Part shown: piece after piece, positions 7,883 to 15,990 of the stretch
Numbering within the stretch: the stretch's first letter is position 1
How the letters are laid out: every line of letters begins with the position of its first letter
From: Bacillota bacterium
GTDB taxonomy: Bacteria; Bacillota; Clostridia; Oscillospirales; Ruminococcaceae
DNA: 64,000 bases
Reading direction: 5' to 3'
NCBI GenBank assembly: GCA_023460535.1
Contig: JAEWPV010000018.1
Location: 7,608 to 71,607, forward strand
Position numbers and translations under genes: made by a program
Notes under the pieces: generated by a model
The model's database searches: none
Told to the model about the DNA's origin: nothing
Seen by the model: only the letters and a program-made list of their open reading frames with translations

Positions 7883-7924
7883 CATAAAGGGAGCATGGCG
7901 TTTATCGTCCATGCTCCCTTTATG
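7883..7924 (+). terminator. terminator of rnpB
   Basis: A 16-bp perfect stem, CATAAAGGGAGCATGG with CCATGCTCCCTTTATG, around a 10-nt loop, followed by TTTAA. It starts 2 nt after P1. The facing gene at 7962 on the minus strand may use it too. Confidence 0.85.
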
Positions 7925-7961
7925 TTTAACCAATTAAAAACATGTTTCACAACATGATTAC

Positions 7962-8354
7962 TCATCGGTTGTTTTGTATTCTTTCACACAGTGCGTACCA
8001 CCCGCAGTCGCCGCACACTTCAACCAGTCGTCCCGCATCCAGAATGCGGTTCTTCGAGAGAAGGCAGAGCTGTTGCCACGGTAGGGTGTCCCCCTCATGC
8101 AGACCCAATATAGACAGGCAGGCTGTGTCGTACCTCACAACCTTTTCCTGCTGGTCGCAGCCCATTTGGATAGCGTGCGGGCATGCACAGCAAATGGCGT
8201 CGGCGCCCACAACCAGAGTAACATCCGGGTTATCGTTGTTTAAAATTGATATTACCTCGGTCATGTTACGAACAAAGTGCTCGTTGTACCCGCTGCCGAT
8301 AAAATGAGAGATACACAATACATGGTGCGGGCGCAGGGTAAGTGGTTTACACAT
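7962..8354 (-). CDS. DUF1284 cysteine-rich protein
   Basis: A 130-aa protein starting MCKPLTLRPHHVLCISHFIG. It has a CCACPH motif (VGADAICCACPHAIQMGC) and a C-terminal VCGDCGWYALC, all shared with the DUF1284 family, whose pattern of Cys suggests an iron-sulfur cluster or another metal. Function unknown. The ATG at 8354 overlaps the end of bioY by 8 nt, so translation is probably coupled. Confidence 0.82.
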   Translation of the reverse strand: MCKPLTLRPHHVLCISHFIGSGYNEHFVRNMTEVISILNNDNPDVTLVVGADAICCACPHAIQMGCDQQEKVVRYDTACLSILGLHEGDTLPWQQLCLLSKNRILDAGRLVEVCGDCGWYALCERIQNNR

Positions 8355-8889
8355 GGCGCGCAAGCCGCTGAACAAGAAACGCCGCGCACAAAATCTTAAG
8401 CGCATCCCCGATTAAGAAGGGAATCACGCACATGCCAAGTGCCGCCAGCAAACCGGTGCCGGTGCTTATCATAAACCACGCGGTGCCCATAGCATAGCAT
8501 ACCGCCATACCCGCGGTCATCGCTAGAATATTGCCCCAGAAGCTCTGCGACAGTCGTTTTGCAATCAGTCCGGTTAAAAAGGCCCCGGCGATATAGCCTA
8601 GTATGTAGCCGCCGGTGGGCCCTAGGATGATGCCGATGCCGCCTGTGAACTGAGCAAAAACCGGCAACCCCACAGCGCCCAGTATCGCGTATACGGTCAG
8701 GCTGACGGCACCGAAAACGGGGCCGAGTAGTCCGCCTGCGATAAAAAACGCCAGCGTAGCGAGGTTAATGGGTACGGGTGTAAAGGGCAGCGGAATGGAT
8801 AGCTGAGAAAGCACTGCGGTTAATGCGGCAAACAATGCGCATAGAACCATGATTTTGGTCTGCGGTCTTGTGTAAACGGTCGGTTTCAT
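8347..8889 (-). CDS. bioY: biotin ECF transporter substrate-binding component BioY
   Basis: A 180-aa membrane protein with about six hydrophobic helices and the BioY motifs LSIPLPFTPVPINLATLAFF, GPVFGAVSLTVYAILGAVGLP and GPTGGYILGYI. BioY is the S-component that binds biotin and docks on a shared EcfAAT energising module. No ecf genes are in the window. The ATG at 8889 has AAGG about 8 nt upstream; a GTG at 8898 is also possible. It overlaps the DUF1284 gene downstream. Confidence 0.95.
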   Translation of the reverse strand: MKPTVYTRPQTKIMVLCALFAALTAVLSQLSIPLPFTPVPINLATLAFFIAGGLLGPVFGAVSLTVYAILGAVGLPVFAQFTGGIGIILGPTGGYILGYIAGAFLTGLIAKRLSQSFWGNILAMTAGMAVCYAMGTAWFMISTGTGLLAALGMCVIPFLIGDALKILCAAFLVQRLARHV

Positions 8890-8925
8890 AGTAAACACCT
8901 TGCCTTTCGAATTGAATATATCGTT

Positions 8926-9609
8926 TTAGGATAGATAATTAGACATCGCAAGCACAATCTTTGCTGAGATCCTGGCTGTCTGCTCGGCAAACTGCTCAAA
9001 GGACATCTCGGCGTCGTCATCCGCATTATCCGAGACAGTTCGTATCACCACAAACGGAATGTCATTCATGGCGCAGGTATGCGCAATGGACGCACCCTCC
9101 ATCTCCACACAATAAGCATCCGAGGCTGCGCGTATGCGTTCCTTTACAGCGCTTTCGGTGACAAACTGGTCGCCCGAAACGATGTTTTTTACGTAGTAGT
9201 TGATATCTCCATGCGATTTACACGCCTCTATCGCTGCGTCAATCATCGTCTTATCCGCTGTAAATTGTTCGGCAAACGGGTAGCGGTAGGTTAAAAAGCG
9301 AAGCGTAAAGTCGTGGTAGGTAAGCGTGTCGGATATAACGACATCGCCGACCTTTACCTCATCCGCAAGCCCGCCCGCAATTCCGGTATTGATAATGCAG
9401 TCAACGTGAAAGCGGTCAACCATAATCTGAGCGGTACAGGCACTGTTTACCTTGCCAATTCCGCTGCACGCAACAACAAGCCGGTTGTTGCCGTAATCGC
9501 CTACCACAAAGGTGTTGTGGGCGTACTCGGTCTTTTCACCGTGAGCGAGCGCTTCGGTAAGCAGGGCGACCTCGCTTTCCATCGCGCCGATGATGCCGAT
9601 AGTCCTCAT
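8926..9609 (-). CDS. mtnN: 5'-methylthioadenosine/S-adenosylhomocysteine nucleosidase
   Basis: A 227-aa enzyme that cleaves MTA and SAH to adenine and the thioribose/homocysteine part, for methionine salvage and removal of a methylation inhibitor. Family motifs are seen: N-terminal IGIIGAMESEVALL with Glu12, NTGIAGGL, SGDQFV, VEMEGASIAH with the purine-site Glu, and RTVSDNAD with the catalytic Asp. The ATG is at 9609. The GNAT gene upstream on the same strand is 32 nt away, and bioY follows 36 nt downstream, so this looks like one operon. Confidence 0.96.
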   Translation of the reverse strand: MRTIGIIGAMESEVALLTEALAHGEKTEYAHNTFVVGDYGNNRLVVACSGIGKVNSACTAQIMVDRFHVDCIINTGIAGGLADEVKVGDVVISDTLTYHDFTLRFLTYRYPFAEQFTADKTMIDAAIEACKSHGDINYYVKNIVSGDQFVTESAVKERIRAASDAYCVEMEGASIAHTCAMNDIPFVVIRTVSDNADDDAEMSFEQFAEQTARISAKIVLAMSNYLS

Positions 9610-9641
9610 GTATCCTTACCTCATTTCTTCCCAAAGGGCGT

Positions 9642-10070
9642 TCAGAGCAGTTTTTCCATCGGAACGTGCGCGCAATACTCCTCATAGTATTCCTCGCCGT
9701 ATACCCGGTAGCCCAGCGTTTCGTAAAAGCCCTGCACACGGGTTTGCGCTCCCAGAATAATGCGGGTCGCGCCAAGAGTCGCCGCCTTTTTCTCCAACTC
9801 CTGCACAATGACGCGTCCAAGTCCGGTTCCACGCAGGCGTTTCAGCGCACAGATGCGACCGATATGCCAGGTGCCTTCGGCTTCTTCAAACAGTCTGCCC
9901 GTCGCAATCGGGGTTGCATTCTCTTCATAGACGACCATATGCAGGGCGACCGCATCGGTTTGGTCAAACTCCTCTTCGAATTTCTGCTCGTCCACAAAAA
10001 CCTCGGTCCGCAACGCGGCCGCGTCCCGGTATACCGTGTCGTTTTGTCCCCATTTTATCTCATAGTTCAT
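9642..10070 (-). CDS. GNAT family N-acetyltransferase
   Basis: A 142-aa protein of the small ElaA/YjcF-like GNAT group. It has LRTEVFVDEQKFEEEFDQTD at the N-terminus, the GRICALKRLRGTGLGRVIVQ acetyl-CoA binding loop (motif A, Q/RxxGxG/A), and FYETLGYRVYGEEYYEE near the end. Substrate unknown. It is the first gene of a minus-strand run with mtnN, bioY and DUF1284. Confidence 0.9.
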   Translation of the reverse strand: MNYEIKWGQNDTVYRDAAALRTEVFVDEQKFEEEFDQTDAVALHMVVYEENATPIATGRLFEEAEGTWHIGRICALKRLRGTGLGRVIVQELEKKAATLGATRIILGAQTRVQGFYETLGYRVYGEEYYEEYCAHVPMEKLL

Positions 10071-10263
10071 GCGTTATCCCCATTCGCTGTATTACTGTAA
10101 TCAGTCCTGCATTAACATTGCAAAAGCCTTTTTATCGTTACAATTATAACGTATTCGCGCTTACTCCGCAACGGATGAGCGCGATTTTTAAGTGCGACAA
10201 AAAACAAAGCCTTTCCCCGTTAAGGCAAAAGCTTTGTGTATGTTGCTGTTTACAGTATTAGTG

Positions 10264-10527
10264 CTATATCAACATTAGGTTGAGCACCAGCATCAAAATT
10301 ACCCCCGGCAGCCCAAGGATGACAGAGGTTGCCGCAGTGTACAGGTTCACACTCATGGCAATGCCGGTATAGCCTGCGGTGTAGGTGACCAGTAAAAGTC
10401 CGGCAAAGCCCATCACTGCGCTAAGCAGCCACCCTTTAAAAGAGGCTTTAAGCCTTTTTCCACCCGCAATCAGAATGATACCAAGCACGCCGATTAGCGA
10501 GAGCCATAGAATCTGTGCCGCTGTCAT
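10264..10527 (-). CDS. bofA: BofA-like pro-sigma-K processing regulator
   Basis: An 87-aa membrane protein with two or three hydrophobic stretches. Its C-terminal motif VNLYTAATSVILGLPGVILM matches the N-x-[YF]-T-x5-I-L-G-x-P-G end typical of BofA. In Bacillus, BofA holds SpoIVFB in check in the forespore membrane. The yaaL gene lies just upstream on the same strand, the same order as in Bacillus (yaaL-bofA), although recR is absent here. Confidence 0.85.
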   Translation of the reverse strand: MTAAQILWLSLIGVLGIILIAGGKRLKASFKGWLLSAVMGFAGLLLVTYTAGYTGIAMSVNLYTAATSVILGLPGVILMLVLNLMLI

Positions 10528-10612
10528 TTCAATTCACCTCATATTGCTGTCCGGTTTCCGTGGGTTTTGGATTCTACTTAAAAGGCATTTGCGTTTCCAT
10601 GAACAATCAGAA

Positions 10613-10870
10613 TTACATGGTCGGCGTTTGTATCGATTCGTCTTCGCCGCGCGCCTGCTTAAGCACACTGCTGTAACGTGCGGTAAGTGCGCGCATCTCA
10701 TAGATGTATGCTTCGGTAAGGTCGGGGTCGCTGCACAGGTTAAACCGATCCTCTACCTCGCGCATCCGCTGAGAGATTTTCACCAGCTCCTCGGCGTGCT
10801 GCGCCTGCTGGTCGTGCTTGCGGGGCTTAATTGACCAAAACGCCTTAGGGGTATTTGCGGTATGTTCCAT
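10613..10870 (-). CDS. yaaL: YaaL/DUF2508 family protein
   Basis: An 85-aa, highly helical, charged protein (EELVKISQRMREVEDRFNLC, SDPDLTEAYIYEMRALTARY) of the DUF2508 family. Members sit between recR and bofA in many spore formers. Here it is 85 nt upstream of bofA on the same strand and there is no recR. Function unknown; the link with bofA suggests a sporulation context. Confidence 0.85.
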   Translation of the reverse strand: MEHTANTPKAFWSIKPRKHDQQAQHAEELVKISQRMREVEDRFNLCSDPDLTEAYIYEMRALTARYSSVLKQARGEDESIQTPTM

Positions 10871-11054
10871 CTATTATCGCCTCTCTTTGCATTGTATGCA
10901 TGGAGTATGGACAAATATACCGTTTTTATACCGGCACTCGAACCGCAAAGAAAACCCGACGATTCTTTCGTTGAAAAATGCATTTTGTCGTGGTATACTA
11001 TGTTATATTTATTCATAAAAAGCTAGGATAGCGATGAGGAAGAGGGAGAATTCT

Positions 11055-12125
11055 GTGACAGACCTAGATAAAAAACTGGTAACCAACTTAAAGGATAAAC
11101 CGCAGGATCAGACAAAGCTCGGCTTTGGACGAGTTTTTACCGACCACATGTTTATCATGAACTATGATGAGGGCAAAGGCTGGCACAGCCCGCGCATCGA
11201 GCCTTATGCACCCATACCGCTCGATCCCGCCGCGATGTGCCTGCATTACGGGCAGGAGATTTTTGAAGGGCTTAAGGCGTACCCTTCCCCCGACGGCAGA
11301 ATTCTGCTGTTTCGCCCGCAGGAGAATTTTAAGCGTCTGAATGCGTCCAATGAGCGCATGGTCATTCCACAAATTGACGAGGAGTTTGCGCTTCAGTCGC
11401 TCATCGAGCTAATTAAGGTGGAGAAGGATTGGATTCCCACAGCGGAGGGAACTTCCCTTTATATCCGTCCGTTCGTCATCGCCGTTGACCCGTTCCTTGG
11501 GGTACACCCCGGTAAGCAATATCTGTTTATCATCATTCTTTCTCCTGTTGGCGCATATTATTCCGGGGGACTTAACCCCGTGAATATCTATGTGGAGTCT
11601 AACTACGTGCGCGCCGTTCGCGGCGGCGTAGGCATGGCGAAAACAGGCGGCAACTACGCGGCATCCCTCAAGGGGCAGGCAGAGGCCGAAAAGCAGAACT
11701 ACTCGCAGGTGCTGTGGCTGGACGGCATTGAGCGCAAGTATATCGAAGAAGTAGGCGCCATGAACATCTTCTTTGTTATCGGCGACGAACTCATCACCCC
11801 GGCGCTCACCGGCAGCGTGCTTTCGGGCATTACAAGAAAGTCGGTTATCGAGATTGCGAAATCCTGGGGCATGAAGGTCAGCGAGCGCCGCTTATCAATC
11901 GACGAGGTCTCCGAGGCGTATGACAAAGGGCTGCTTAAAGAGGTATTTGGCTCGGGGACCGCCGCGGTAATCTCCCCGGTTGGGCATCTGCGGTATCAGG
12001 ACAAGGTCATGATCATCAACGACGGTAAGATCGGCTCCGTATCGCAGAAGATGTACGATACCTTAACCGGCATCCAGTGGGGCAAACTGGAAGATACCTT
12101 CGGCTGGACGGTAGAGGTAAAATAA
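11055..12125 (+). CDS. ilvE: branched-chain amino acid aminotransferase
   Basis: A 356-aa PLP enzyme that moves the amino group between glutamate and leucine, isoleucine or valine. Motifs are LGFGRVFTDHMFIMNY, ALCLHYGQEIFEGLKAY-like (here MCLHYGQEIFEGLKAYPSPD), GGNYAASLKGQAEAE with the PLP lysine region (AKTGGNYAAS), the EEVGAMNIFFV motif and FGSGTAAVISPVG. It belongs to the longer Bacillus IlvK-like group. GTG at 11055 with GGGAG about 6 nt upstream gives an N-terminus matching relatives; an ATG at 11034 is the alternative. No T-box or leader regulation was seen upstream. Confidence 0.95.
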   Translation: MTDLDKKLVTNLKDKPQDQTKLGFGRVFTDHMFIMNYDEGKGWHSPRIEPYAPIPLDPAAMCLHYGQEIFEGLKAYPSPDGRILLFRPQENFKRLNASNERMVIPQIDEEFALQSLIELIKVEKDWIPTAEGTSLYIRPFVIAVDPFLGVHPGKQYLFIIILSPVGAYYSGGLNPVNIYVESNYVRAVRGGVGMAKTGGNYAASLKGQAEAEKQNYSQVLWLDGIERKYIEEVGAMNIFFVIGDELITPALTGSVLSGITRKSVIEIAKSWGMKVSERRLSIDEVSEAYDKGLLKEVFGSGTAAVISPVGHLRYQDKVMIINDGKIGSVSQKMYDTLTGIQWGKLEDTFGWTVEVK

Positions 12126-12164
12126 TCGCCTTTACCCGGTCTTGTCTATTCGGGAGGATACGCA

Positions 12165-13067
12165 GTGCGGACGATAACCTATATTGTCGAGGATGGACGC
12201 AATGACATTCGGGCGTGTGATTATCTTCGTAAGGTACACGGCTATTCCGCCCGAATGATGACTGCTCTTCGCAAGGAGATGGGGCTGCTTACGGTAAACG
12301 GGCAGCCACAGCGGGTGGTAGTGCCGGTTCACGCAAAGGATGTACTGTGTGTGCACCTGCCCGAGGATCGAATAAAATCGGTGCCAAACCCCGAGATATC
12401 CGCCCCCATATTCTACGAGGACGACGATCTGGTGGTGTTTGATAAGCCCGCGGGGATTGCGGTGCACGAATCGAAAAAACACCAGACAGACACGCTTGCC
12501 AACCTGTTTGCCGCGCACTGTCAAGCGAATGGGCATTCTAGCGTGTTTCGTGCCATAAACCGGCTGGACCGCGATACCTCTGGGCTGGTGGTGGCGGCAA
12601 AAAACCAGCACATCGCGTCCGCGCTTACGGGCAGTGTACGTAAAAGGTATATCGCCGTTGTGTGCGGAGAGCTGCAAAACGACAGCAAAACCATAGACGC
12701 GCCCATTCGCAGGCTGTGCCCCGAGCGTCAGAAACGCGTAGTCAGTCCGGACGGTCAACGCGCCGTCACCCACTATCAGGTGCTTGCGCGCGGTCATGGC
12801 CATACGGTTATTTCGCTTACGCTGGAAACAGGGCGCACCCATCAAATACGCGTTCATCTTTCCCACATGGGCTACCCCCTGGCGGGCGACGCCATGTACG
12901 GCGGCGACCGTACCCATATTCCCCGCCATGCGCTGCACTGCGGAGAGCTGTGGTTGGAAAACGCGGTAACGGGGCGGAGCATACACCTGCAAAGCCCCCT
13001 GCATGCGGACATGCAGCGGTTGTATGATTGGGTAGTAAGCCATCAAAATAAGCTTACCGGTGAATAA
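12165..13067 (+). CDS. RluA family RNA pseudouridine synthase
   Basis: A 300-aa enzyme with an N-terminal S4-like RNA-binding part and the catalytic core. The active-site motif is INRLDRDTSGLVVAAKN, with the catalytic Asp in HRLDxxTSG form (here NRLDRDTSG). Later motifs are LETGRTHQIRVHLSHMGYPL and GDAMYGG. It isomerises uridines in rRNA or tRNA; the exact site (RluD-like or other) cannot be fixed by eye. The start GTG at 12165 follows GGGAGGA. It lies 39 nt after ilvE. Confidence 0.93.
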   Translation: MRTITYIVEDGRNDIRACDYLRKVHGYSARMMTALRKEMGLLTVNGQPQRVVVPVHAKDVLCVHLPEDRIKSVPNPEISAPIFYEDDDLVVFDKPAGIAVHESKKHQTDTLANLFAAHCQANGHSSVFRAINRLDRDTSGLVVAAKNQHIASALTGSVRKRYIAVVCGELQNDSKTIDAPIRRLCPERQKRVVSPDGQRAVTHYQVLARGHGHTVISLTLETGRTHQIRVHLSHMGYPLAGDAMYGGDRTHIPRHALHCGELWLENAVTGRSIHLQSPLHADMQRLYDWVVSHQNKLTGE

Positions 13068-13146
13068 ATACACATTATTACCATGCATTTAACCATTATG
13101 CCTGCATAAATATGCACAAACAAGTAATCTTTATTCATTGTGTCTA

Positions 13147-13174
13147 TTGAACTACGCAAGAAAGCGTGTATAAT
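13147..13174 (+). promoter_or_regulatory. promoter of the amino-acid ABC importer
   Basis: TTGAAC (13147-13152), a 16-bp spacer and TATAAT (13169-13174), with a GAGGAG ribosome site and ATG about 55 nt on. Confidence 0.65.
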
Positions 13175-13229
13175 AATTATTACGACCTGCACGGGCAGGT
13201 AACATATATGTAATGTGAGGAGAAAGAAC

Positions 13230-13991
13230 ATGAAGAAGATAGCACTAATTTTGGCGTTTGTTTTACTGTTTGCGTTTGCTGCTACCGGTTGCAACGCAAA
13301 GGGTAACAGACTCGACTCCATCAAAAAAGCGGGTAAGATCGTAATGGTCACCAATGCCGCTTTCCCCCCGTTTGAGTACATATTGGACGGCAAGCCTGCA
13401 GGTGTAGACATCGAGGTTGCACAGGCGATTGCCGACGACCTGGGTGTAGAGCTTGAGGTTGTGGACATGAACTTTGACCTTCTGATTGAATCGGTAAAGT
13501 CCGGCAAAGCGGATATCGCCATCGCCGGTATGACCATTAAACCGGACCGTCTTGAGCAGGTCGACTTTTCCGATCAGTACGTAATGAGTGCCCAGCATGT
13601 TATCATCAAGGCAGGCAGCGGCATCACCGCCGATAATCTCGACGGTCTGACCATCGCGGTTCAGGAGTCGACCACCGGTGACTACTACGCATCCGACGAC
13701 ATCGCAGCCAAAGAGGTTCTTCGCTTCAAGAGCGGCATCGAGGCTGGGGCGGCTCTTTCCAGCGGCAAGTGCGACGCGGTTATTATCGATAAGCTTCCCG
13801 CAGAAACGATTGCCGCAAATTCCGGCGGTGTGCTTGAGGTTCTGCCCGAGGCACTGACCGAGGAAAGCTACGCCATCGCCGTTCAAAAGGGTCAAACCGA
13901 TTTGATGGCCGCTATCAATGCTACCCTTGCAAAGCTGATTGCCAACGGAACCATCGATTCGCTGGTTGTAAAGCACATGGCTTTGGCTTAA
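13230..13991 (+). CDS. polar amino-acid ABC transporter substrate-binding lipoprotein
   Basis: A 253-aa exported lipoprotein. The signal peptide ends in the lipobox FAATGC with Cys21, followed by a type II periplasmic-binding-protein fold of the SBP_bac_3 family (KIVMVTNAAFPPFEYILDGK, GVDIEVAQAIADDLGVELEV, IAIAGMTIKPDRLEQVDFSD). It captures a polar amino acid outside the cell and gives it to the permease downstream. The ATG at 13230 lies 7 nt after GAGGAG. The specific amino acid is unknown. Confidence 0.95.
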   Translation: MKKIALILAFVLLFAFAATGCNAKGNRLDSIKKAGKIVMVTNAAFPPFEYILDGKPAGVDIEVAQAIADDLGVELEVVDMNFDLLIESVKSGKADIAIAGMTIKPDRLEQVDFSDQYVMSAQHVIIKAGSGITADNLDGLTIAVQESTTGDYYASDDIAAKEVLRFKSGIEAGAALSSGKCDAVIIDKLPAETIAANSGGVLEVLPEALTEESYAIAVQKGQTDLMAAINATLAKLIANGTIDSLVVKHMALA

Positions 13992-14022
13992 TCTCTTATT
14001 CGCATAAACACACACGACAGAT

Positions 14023-14060
14023 ACGAGCCATAGCGGGTAGACATGCCCGCTATGGCTTGT
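14023..14060 (+). terminator. 15-bp hairpin between binding-protein and permease genes
   Basis: A 15-bp stem (14023-14037 with 14046-14060; one G-T pair) with an 8-nt loop but only TTGT after it. In such operons a stem here usually stabilises the upstream message or stops part of the transcripts, so that more binding protein than permease is made. That role is inferred. Confidence 0.6.
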
Positions 14061-14186
14061 TGTAAAACGGCGCAACCAAAAACGTGTGCCACGCATTGCG
14101 GGTGCGCCGCTTTCCAACAAGTGTATTGGTGCATAAATCTGATGACGGCGGGGGCTACCTGCCGCCGGAAAGGCATAGGAACGCAG

Positions 14187-14873
14187 ATGGAAAAATTCTT
14201 GAAGGATTTCTACACCTCTATCATCGCCGAAAACCGTTGGATGATGTACGTTGAGGGTCTTGGTAACACACTGCTTATCTCGGCGGTGGCGGTTTGTATC
14301 GGAGTTGCAATCGGTACCGTTGTGGCTCTTGTTAAATATTTCGCCGTCACAAACAAAAAGCTTTGGATATTCGATAAGCTGTGTGATGTGTATATCACGA
14401 TTATTCGTGGAACGCCGATGCTGGTTCAGCTGTTGATTCTTTACACCGTGGTGTTTACCTCCACCACCAACGGGTTGCCGGTGGCGTTTATCGGCTTTGG
14501 CATCAACTCGGGTGCCTACGTAGCTGAGATTATCCGTTCGGGCATCCAGTCGGTGGATAAAGGGCAGTACGAGGCGGGCAGAAGCCTTGGTCTTGGCAAC
14601 TCCATGACCATGTCGCTGATTATCCTGCCACAGGCGGTTAAGAATATTCTGCCCGCGCTGTTTAACGAGTTTATTGTACTGCTCAAAGAGACTTCCATCG
14701 CCGGCATGATTGCGGTTCGTGAGCTGACTAAGGTCGCCGACGGCATTCGCGGCAGAACCTTTATCGGGTTGCCGCTGTTTTTGGTGGCGGGCATCTATCT
14801 GCTGCTGGTTATCGGAATGACTTCCATTCAAAAGAAGATGGAAAGGAGGCTTGCAAAAGGTGATAACCGTTAA
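14187..14873 (+). CDS. polar amino-acid ABC transporter permease
   Basis: A 228-aa membrane protein of the His/Glu/Gln permease type (HEQRO). It has about five helices and the coupling-helix motif EAGRSLGLGNSMTMSLIILPQAVKNILPAL, beginning GQYEAGRSLG. ATG 14187 follows AGGA by 6 nt and begins MEKFLKDFYTSIIAENRWMM. It is the middle gene of the importer operon; the ATPase start lies inside its last codons. Confidence 0.94.
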   Translation: MEKFLKDFYTSIIAENRWMMYVEGLGNTLLISAVAVCIGVAIGTVVALVKYFAVTNKKLWIFDKLCDVYITIIRGTPMLVQLLILYTVVFTSTTNGLPVAFIGFGINSGAYVAEIIRSGIQSVDKGQYEAGRSLGLGNSMTMSLIILPQAVKNILPALFNEFIVLLKETSIAGMIAVRELTKVADGIRGRTFIGLPLFLVAGIYLLLVIGMTSIQKKMERRLAKGDNR

Positions 14874-15582
14874 CAATCTGCAAAAATCCTTTGGAGACAA
14901 CAACGTGCTGCGCGGCATCGACCTTACGATTGAAAAAGGGGAGAAGGTTGTCGTCGTGGGTCCCTCCGGCTCGGGCAAGAGCACCTTTTTGCGCTGTCTG
15001 AACCTGTTGGAGGTTCCCACAGGGGGTGAGGTATGGTTCGAGGGCGAGAACATCACGGCGCCCGATGCCGATATTAACCTGCTTCGCCGCAAGATGGGCA
15101 TGGTTTTTCAGCAGTTCAACCTGTTTCCTCATCTGAGTATTATGGAAAATATTATGCTTGCCCCGGTTAAGCTCAAGATAAAATCTCAAGGGGAAGCGAA
15201 GGAGCAGGCGCTGCGCTTGCTCGAACGCATTGGGTTATCCGAAAAGGCGGACGCGTACCCCAACCAGCTTTCAGGCGGTCAAAAGCAGCGCATTGCCATC
15301 GTGCGCGCGCTGGCGATGAACCCCGATGTGATGCTGTTCGACGAGCCCACCTCGGCACTCGACCCCGAGATGGTGGGCGAGGTGCTGGAGGTTATGCGCG
15401 AGCTTGCCCATGAGGGTATGACCATGGTGGTGGTCACCCACGAGATGGGCTTTGCCAGAGAGGTCGCCACCCGCGTGCTGTTCATGGACGAAGGGCTGGT
15501 GCTCGAGCAGGCGCCGCCGGCTGAGTTTTTTGGCAACCCCAAAAACGAGCGTCTGCGGGAGTTTTTGTCCAAGGTCTTATAA
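14860..15582 (+). CDS. polar amino-acid ABC transporter ATP-binding protein
   Basis: A 240-aa GlnQ-like ATPase. It has Walker A GPSGSGKST, a Q-loop (GMVFQQFNLFPHLS), the signature LSGGQKQRIAIVRALAMNP, Walker B VMLFDEPTSALDPE and a switch His (VVVTHEMGFAREVA). It powers the importer encoded just upstream. GTG 14860 has AGGAGG 10 nt before it and overlaps the permease end by 14 nt. A TTG at 14851 is too close to the ribosome site. Confidence 0.95.
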   Translation: MITVNNLQKSFGDNNVLRGIDLTIEKGEKVVVVGPSGSGKSTFLRCLNLLEVPTGGEVWFEGENITAPDADINLLRRKMGMVFQQFNLFPHLSIMENIMLAPVKLKIKSQGEAKEQALRLLERIGLSEKADAYPNQLSGGQKQRIAIVRALAMNPDVMLFDEPTSALDPEMVGEVLEVMRELAHEGMTMVVVTHEMGFAREVATRVLFMDEGLVLEQAPPAEFFGNPKNERLREFLSKVL

Positions 15583-15799
15583 CTCCCGCCACCATGAAAA
15601 AACTTCCATGTAAAATCAGCTATCTTTTTTGGAATAATAAAGAAAAGGTGATGAACACCGCGTCTTCGTACGCTTTTTTCGGACAATTTGCTGACGGTCA
15701 ATGATACAAATCGCATATAATGGGATGCGGGAGGTAGTTGACGAATATTACAGTATTTTGTATATATTTGTGTGATAGCGCCCCTTCATCATCTCAGTA

Positions 15800-15873
15800 A
15801 TTGTAAATTATATATTACAATTTTGTTTCCAAGCAAGGCAAAGTCTTGTTTTTTTGGCTTTGGTGTGTATAAT
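15800..15873 (+). promoter_or_regulatory. promoter and upstream dyad before the M23 peptidase gene
   Basis: TTGTTT (15846-15851), a 16-bp spacer and TATAAT (15868-15873). About 25 bp upstream lies a 7-bp inverted repeat ATTGTAA-N8-TTACAAT (15800-15821) that could bind a regulator. Between the importer stop (15582) and here I see no gene. The region is AT-rich and holds no clear importer terminator. Confidence 0.5.
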
Positions 15874-15990
15874 TAGTTTATCCACGGAACTGTGATTCTG
15901 TTTTTCGGCATCGCCAAGGGCGTTTATTCGCCCGGCGGCAAAGGCATCGATGCAAAGCCCCTTTGCACCGAAAAAAAAGGAGTGATGCAA

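Noticed and set aside
8890..8925. BirA operator before bioY
   Set aside because: The gap between mtnN and bioY is only 36 nt and lacks the TTGTTAAC-type dyad.
10871..11033. T-box or other leader control before ilvE
   Set aside because: The gap is about 160 nt, shared with a divergent gene, and has no T-box (TGGNACCGCG-like) motif or specifier stem.
12132..13088. Minus-strand ORF opposite the pseudouridine synthase
   Set aside because: It is a shadow of a conserved gene, with no ribosome site or domain.
13263..15101. Minus-strand ORF of 612 codons across the ABC importer
   Set aside because: It is antisense to three clear transporter genes. The product is His/Arg/Asn-rich with no family features.
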